DNA of 9,361 nt from an uncultured Collinsella sp. (lineage in GTDB: Bacteria; Actinomycetota; Coriobacteriia; Coriobacteriales; Coriobacteriaceae): NCBI GenBank assembly GCA_900552185.1, contig URYT01000061.1:1-9361 (forward strand), in the 5' to 3' direction. This document shows positions 6,870 to 9,361 of the stretch, one piece after another. The notes below the pieces were generated by a model. The model ran no database searches. It was not told the origin of the DNA and saw nothing but the letters and a program-made list of their open reading frames with translations. The translations under genes and the position numbers were made by a program. Positions within the stretch are counted from its first letter, which is position 1. Every line of letters begins with the position of its first letter.

Positions 6870-6904
6870 GAATGTGACAAAGGGTCTGTCCCTTTGTCAC
6901 ATTC
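6870..6904. repeat. Perfect 15-bp palindrome with 5-base loop, same family as 4378-4417
   Basis: The arms 6870-6884 and 6890-6904 are exact complements around TCTGT. The palindrome lies one base beyond the nitroreductase stop (6906-6908). No T-run follows on either side, so it is not a standard terminator, though it could stabilise the message 3' end. Read on the minus strand, its core ACAAAGGGACAG...CCTTTGT is the same as that of the hairpin at 4378-4417, while the outer arms differ but remain self-complementary. That pattern is typical of dispersed REP-type palindromes. Confidence 0.75.
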
Positions 6905-6905
6905 G

Positions 6906-7781
6906 TCATTTTCCAAGCCAGTTTTTGAACCACCATTCCATGGATCGGCTCATCTCGGCCATAAAGGGACTCGTGTGCTTGCGGGTGTAGATATCCACCA
7001 CGCGCTCCCCCACCTCGCGGGCGTGCGGACGGAACATCGCATCCATCTCGGCCACCTGAGCGTCCATGGTCGCGGCATCCGCACGGCAGTAGCGCTCCTC
7101 GTGCACCAGGTTCACCACGGGGTGCGCGATCGCCGGACGCTCCTTACGGGGCGTGCCGATGATGAGCATCGACAGCGGCATGGTATAGGGCGGCAGATCG
7201 AGCAGCTCGGCAACTTCCTCGGCATTCTCGACGATATCACCGATATAGCAGCTCCCCAGCCCCAGGGCCTCGGCGGCAACCACGGCGTTTTGCGCGGCGA
7301 TCACGGCGTCCTGCGCCGCAATGGCAAAGTCGCCCAGACCCGGTGCGCGACGGGGCGACTTGCCCGTACGCTCTACAAACTCTGGCTCAAAGCAGCCCAC
7401 GTGCTCAAACAGATCGATCCACTTGGCATAATCGACCACAAATATTAGTGCCCAGGGCGCCTTGGCGATCATGGGCTGGTGGTCGCACAGGTCGGCCAGG
7501 CGGTCGAGCGTAGCCTGCTCGCGGATGCTCACGATGGAATACATCATCATGGCACCCGCCGACGGCGCGCGGCTCGCCGCATGCAGAATCGCCGCACGCT
7601 GCTCGTCGGTCACCGCCACGGGACGGTCGTCGTCATCGCGCGCGAAGGCACGCGTAGACGAGCGATGCTCCAAAATGTCCAGCACCGCATTGCCCGTGGT
7701 CTCGACCGGGTAGCCGTTCGTATCCACGCCCGCAGCTCCGTCGCAGCACTCGACGCCCGTCATACAAACCTGCTCACCCAT
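6906..7781 (-). CDS. Nitroreductase-family FMN-dependent oxidoreductase
   Basis: This 291-residue soluble flavoprotein belongs to a family that uses NAD(P)H to reduce nitro compounds, quinones or flavins; the substrate cannot be read here. Family features: the FMN phosphate-binding HRSSTRAF (39-46), ASRAPSAGAMMMYSI (69-83), APWALIFVVD (108-117), the core helix AAQNAVVAAEALGLGSCYIGDI (162-183) and LPPYTMPLSMLIIGTPRKERP (196-216). A C-terminal extension of about 70 residues is rich in charged and aromatic residues. The first ~30 residues precede the conserved fold and carry three cysteines (C6, C12, C13). The ATG at 7779-7781 has GAGGA 7 bases upstream; a GTG at codon 19 with GGAG 8 bases upstream is an alternative that would remove those cysteines. 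It is on the same strand as kup, but the 159-base gap, palindrome and kup promoter argue for separate transcription. Confidence 0.88.
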   Translation of the reverse strand: MGEQVCMTGVECCDGAAGVDTNGYPVETTGNAVLDILEHRSSTRAFARDDDDRPVAVTDEQRAAILHAASRAPSAGAMMMYSIVSIREQATLDRLADLCDHQPMIAKAPWALIFVVDYAKWIDLFEHVGCFEPEFVERTGKSPRRAPGLGDFAIAAQDAVIAAQNAVVAAEALGLGSCYIGDIVENAEEVAELLDLPPYTMPLSMLIIGTPRKERPAIAHPVVNLVHEERYCRADAATMDAQVAEMDAMFRPHAREVGERVVDIYTRKHTSPFMAEMSRSMEWWFKNWLGK

Positions 7782-7995
7782 AGCTCTATCCTCGCCAATT
7801 CTTTAAGAAGCCTTTACGTTTCCGTGTAATTCCCGTCCATTATCGCGCAGGTCGCCACTACATTAAGCCACACCGCCGCACATGCGCGTTAATATGGCTG
7901 GTTGTTGTGCGCAGCCCGCAAATGCAGCGCATATTTAGGTAACAATCGGGTAAACCCCCGCTATCGTAGGTTTTAAGTTTGTGAGGAGTCTCAGC
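7782..7995. other. Divergent intergenic region with the promoters of both flanking genes
   Basis: These 214 bases separate the minus-strand nitroreductase from the plus-strand sulfatase gene and must hold two divergent promoters. For the nitroreductase, GATAAT (minus strand, 7839-7844) is a possible -10 with no good -35. Ribosome sites are GAGGA (7789-7793, minus) and GAGGAG (7983-7988, plus), each 7 bases from its start codon. I see no small gene, riboswitch or convincing operator. Confidence 0.5.
7939..7967 (+). promoter_or_regulatory. Candidate promoter for the LTA-synthase-like gene
   Basis: GTAACA (7939-7944) and TATCGT (7962-7967) are separated by exactly 17 bases, each matching the sigma-70 consensus at four of six positions. 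The resulting leader would be about 20-25 bases. The partial matches make this a tentative call. Confidence 0.33.
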
Positions 7996-9361
7996 ATGTT
8001 CGCTGCCGCCATCTCGCTCGTCGGTCTTGCGGCGACCGTCTACCTTGTTTTGCGCGAGGCCAAGGCCATTCGCGCTCAGTCGGGCACCGTCACCAAGGGC
8101 GCCTTCGCCTGGAGCGTCGCCTTTGGCCTGTTCCAGCTCTTTTTGACCGTCTGGGGCGCCATTGGCCTCGTCGCGCAAAACGAGCCACTCGCCTTTGTGA
8201 TGCTCATCCTGACCAACGTCATCCTCACCGGCTGCGCTTGGGCCAGCATCGCCCGCGACCGCATCGCCCCGCGCGTCTTTGCGTTCGCCGGGCCCGACGC
8301 CCCCGCCCCCACCGGCAAGCTCGCCCGCCTGCGCGGCGCCTTTGTGGGCAAACCGCTCGTCGCCGCCGTCCTGTGCCTTCTGCTCGCCCGCGTCTTTGCG
8401 CTGCTGGGCATGGAGGTCTCGTCCAACCACGACTTTACCTGGGTCTATCCCCTGTGCATCCTGCTCGAGTGGGCCATCATCACCACGCTCATGGTCGGCC
8501 TGTTCTTCCTATTCCAGCGCCACGGCGCGGCTCCCGCGGTCCTGGCCTTTGCCCTCTTTGTCCTGGGCATTGCCGAGTTCTTCGTCATCACGTTTAAATC
8601 CATGCCCATCCAGCCAGGCGACCTTTCGGCCATTTCCACCGCCGCCGCGGTCGCCGGCAACGGCTACACCTTCTCGATCTCGCTGTTCTGCGTGCTGTCC
8701 ATGGGCTTTACCGCCATCGCCATGCTGCTATGCGAGTACGCCGGCCTGATGGCACCGCACCGTCAGAAGGGTGCCGCCAACGCTAAGCACATCCTGCTCA
8801 CCAACCTGCTCGTCGCCGTGCTGTGCCTGGGCGGTGTGACCGCACACGTCACACTCATCGACTACTACAACACCCTCGGCATCACCGTCTACACCTGGCG
8901 TCCGCTCGAGAGCTACTGGCGCGAGGGCTACCTGCCCGCTTTCATTAGCGCAGCGCAGTCCATCAAGCCGCCCAAACCCGCCGACTACTCCGTCGACGAT
9001 GCCAAGGCCACGCTCAAAAAGTACGCCAAGGCCTACGACAAGTCCGAGGCCGCCAAGAGCGACGAGCGCGCCGCCGCAAAGGACCAATTCGACAGCGAGA
9101 AGCCCACGGTCATCGCCATCATGAACGAGACGTTCTCCGATCTCTCCGAATACCCCGGCCTTGAGGGATCAAACGCCGCGCCGACGTTCTTTCACGAGGT
9201 GGCCGACGATTCCCTGGCCGCGGGCGACGTGTACGTCTCGGCCATGGGCGGGGGCACCTGCAACAGCGAGTTCGAGTTCCTCACCGGCAACTCCATGGCC
9301 TTCCTGCCCTCGGGCAGCATCCCCTACCAGCAGTATGTGCTGGGGCCCACCGCCTCCCTGG
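7996..9361 (+). CDS. LTA-synthase-family membrane sulfatase (3' end missing)
   Basis: The frame is open from ATG at 7996 (GAGGAG 7 bases upstream) to the right edge, 455 codons. Residues 1-290 hold about eight hydrophobic spans (near 3-20, 40-60, 65-84, 120-138, 150-172, 180-200, 224-246, 266-286), followed by a charged Lys/Asp/Ala linker (about 327-368). The extracellular alkaline-phosphatase-fold domain then begins: TVIAIMNETFSDL, where E378 matches the metal-binding Glu of LtaS, and MGGGTCNSEFEFLTGNS, where T421 is the expected catalytic nucleophile; the FLPSG and PYQQYV segments also fit. Remaining metal ligands lie beyond the window. Family members transfer glycerol-phosphate or related groups to cell-surface polymers. 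S. aureus LtaS has five membrane helices, so this N-terminal part is larger. Teichoic-acid-like polymer synthesis is the likeliest role; the exact polymer is unknown. It is transcribed away from the K+ block. Confidence 0.88.
   Translation, partial: MFAAAISLVGLAATVYLVLREAKAIRAQSGTVTKGAFAWSVAFGLFQLFLTVWGAIGLVAQNEPLAFVMLILTNVILTGCAWASIARDRIAPRVFAFAGPDAPAPTGKLARLRGAFVGKPLVAAVLCLLLARVFALLGMEVSSNHDFTWVYPLCILLEWAIITTLMVGLFFLFQRHGAAPAVLAFALFVLGIAEFFVITFKSMPIQPGDLSAISTAAAVAGNGYTFSISLFCVLSMGFTAIAMLLCEYAGLMAPHRQKGAANAKHILLTNLLVAVLCLGGVTAHVTLIDYYNTLGITVYTWRPLESYWREGYLPAFISAAQSIKPPKPADYSVDDAKATLKKYAKAYDKSEAAKSDERAAAKDQFDSEKPTVIAIMNETFSDLSEYPGLEGSNAAPTFFHEVADDSLAAGDVYVSAMGGGTCNSEFEFLTGNSMAFLPSGSIPYQQYVLGPTASL

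Noticed and set aside
6747..6905. A c-di-AMP (ydaO-type) or other riboswitch ahead of kup
   Set aside because: The leader after the TATAAT is only about 28 bases, and the upstream 100 bases show only a simple palindrome, not the conserved riboswitch core.
7782..7995. A non-coding RNA or small gene in the divergent region
   Set aside because: Short inverted repeats are present (for example TGCGC/GCGCA) but no stable long stem with a terminator and no ORF with a ribosome site.
7858..8430. A 190-codon minus-strand frame opposite the LTA-synthase-like gene
   Set aside because: The plus strand encodes a coherent membrane enzyme there; the antisense product is low-complexity Gly/Asp/Ala.

Overview
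The window reads as ordinary chromosome from a high-GC (roughly 60% by eye) bacterium. The AGGAG-type ribosome sites, C/G-ending codons, Firmicute-like Kup and LTA-synthase-type sulfatase fit a Gram-positive actinobacterium. My best guess is a gut coriobacterium such as Collinsella; this is inference from gene style, not from a marker gene. No tRNA, rRNA, CRISPR array, insertion sequence or phage gene was found, and no gene-free stretch exceeds about 215 bases.

Layout: (1) bases 2-1912, plus strand: the 3' two-thirds of a fused RlmL/RlmK 23S rRNA methyltransferase, cut by the left edge. (2) 1916-1982: a long imperfect palindrome between two convergent genes. (3) 6746 down to 2007, minus strand: a potassium block, read in the order kup (K+ uptake), a 64-residue single-pass membrane protein, a shortened KdpD-type sensor kinase, then kdpE. 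A hairpin with a T-tract sits between the small gene and the kinase. (4) 7781-6906, minus strand: a nitroreductase-family flavoprotein, with a perfect palindrome one base after its stop codon. (5) From 7996, plus strand: a multi-pass membrane LTA-synthase-like sulfatase, cut by the right edge.

How the genes work together: kup, the small membrane protein and the kinase/regulator pair most likely form one K+ homeostasis unit. The KdpDE pair normally controls the KdpFABC pump, but no kdpFABC gene is present here; its neighbour is the constitutive-type carrier Kup. The kinase also lacks the N-terminal KdpD and Usp-like domains. This suggests, without proving it, that a pared-down KdpDE has been reassigned to Kup.

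The most notable observations are: loss of the NPPY catalytic motif in the RlmL half while the RlmK half looks intact; the reduced KdpD beside kup; two hairpins about 2.5 kb apart that share a core of about 20 bases and look like one dispersed palindrome family, one of which forms a terminator-like structure in front of the kinase; and an uncharacterised small membrane protein inside the K+ block.
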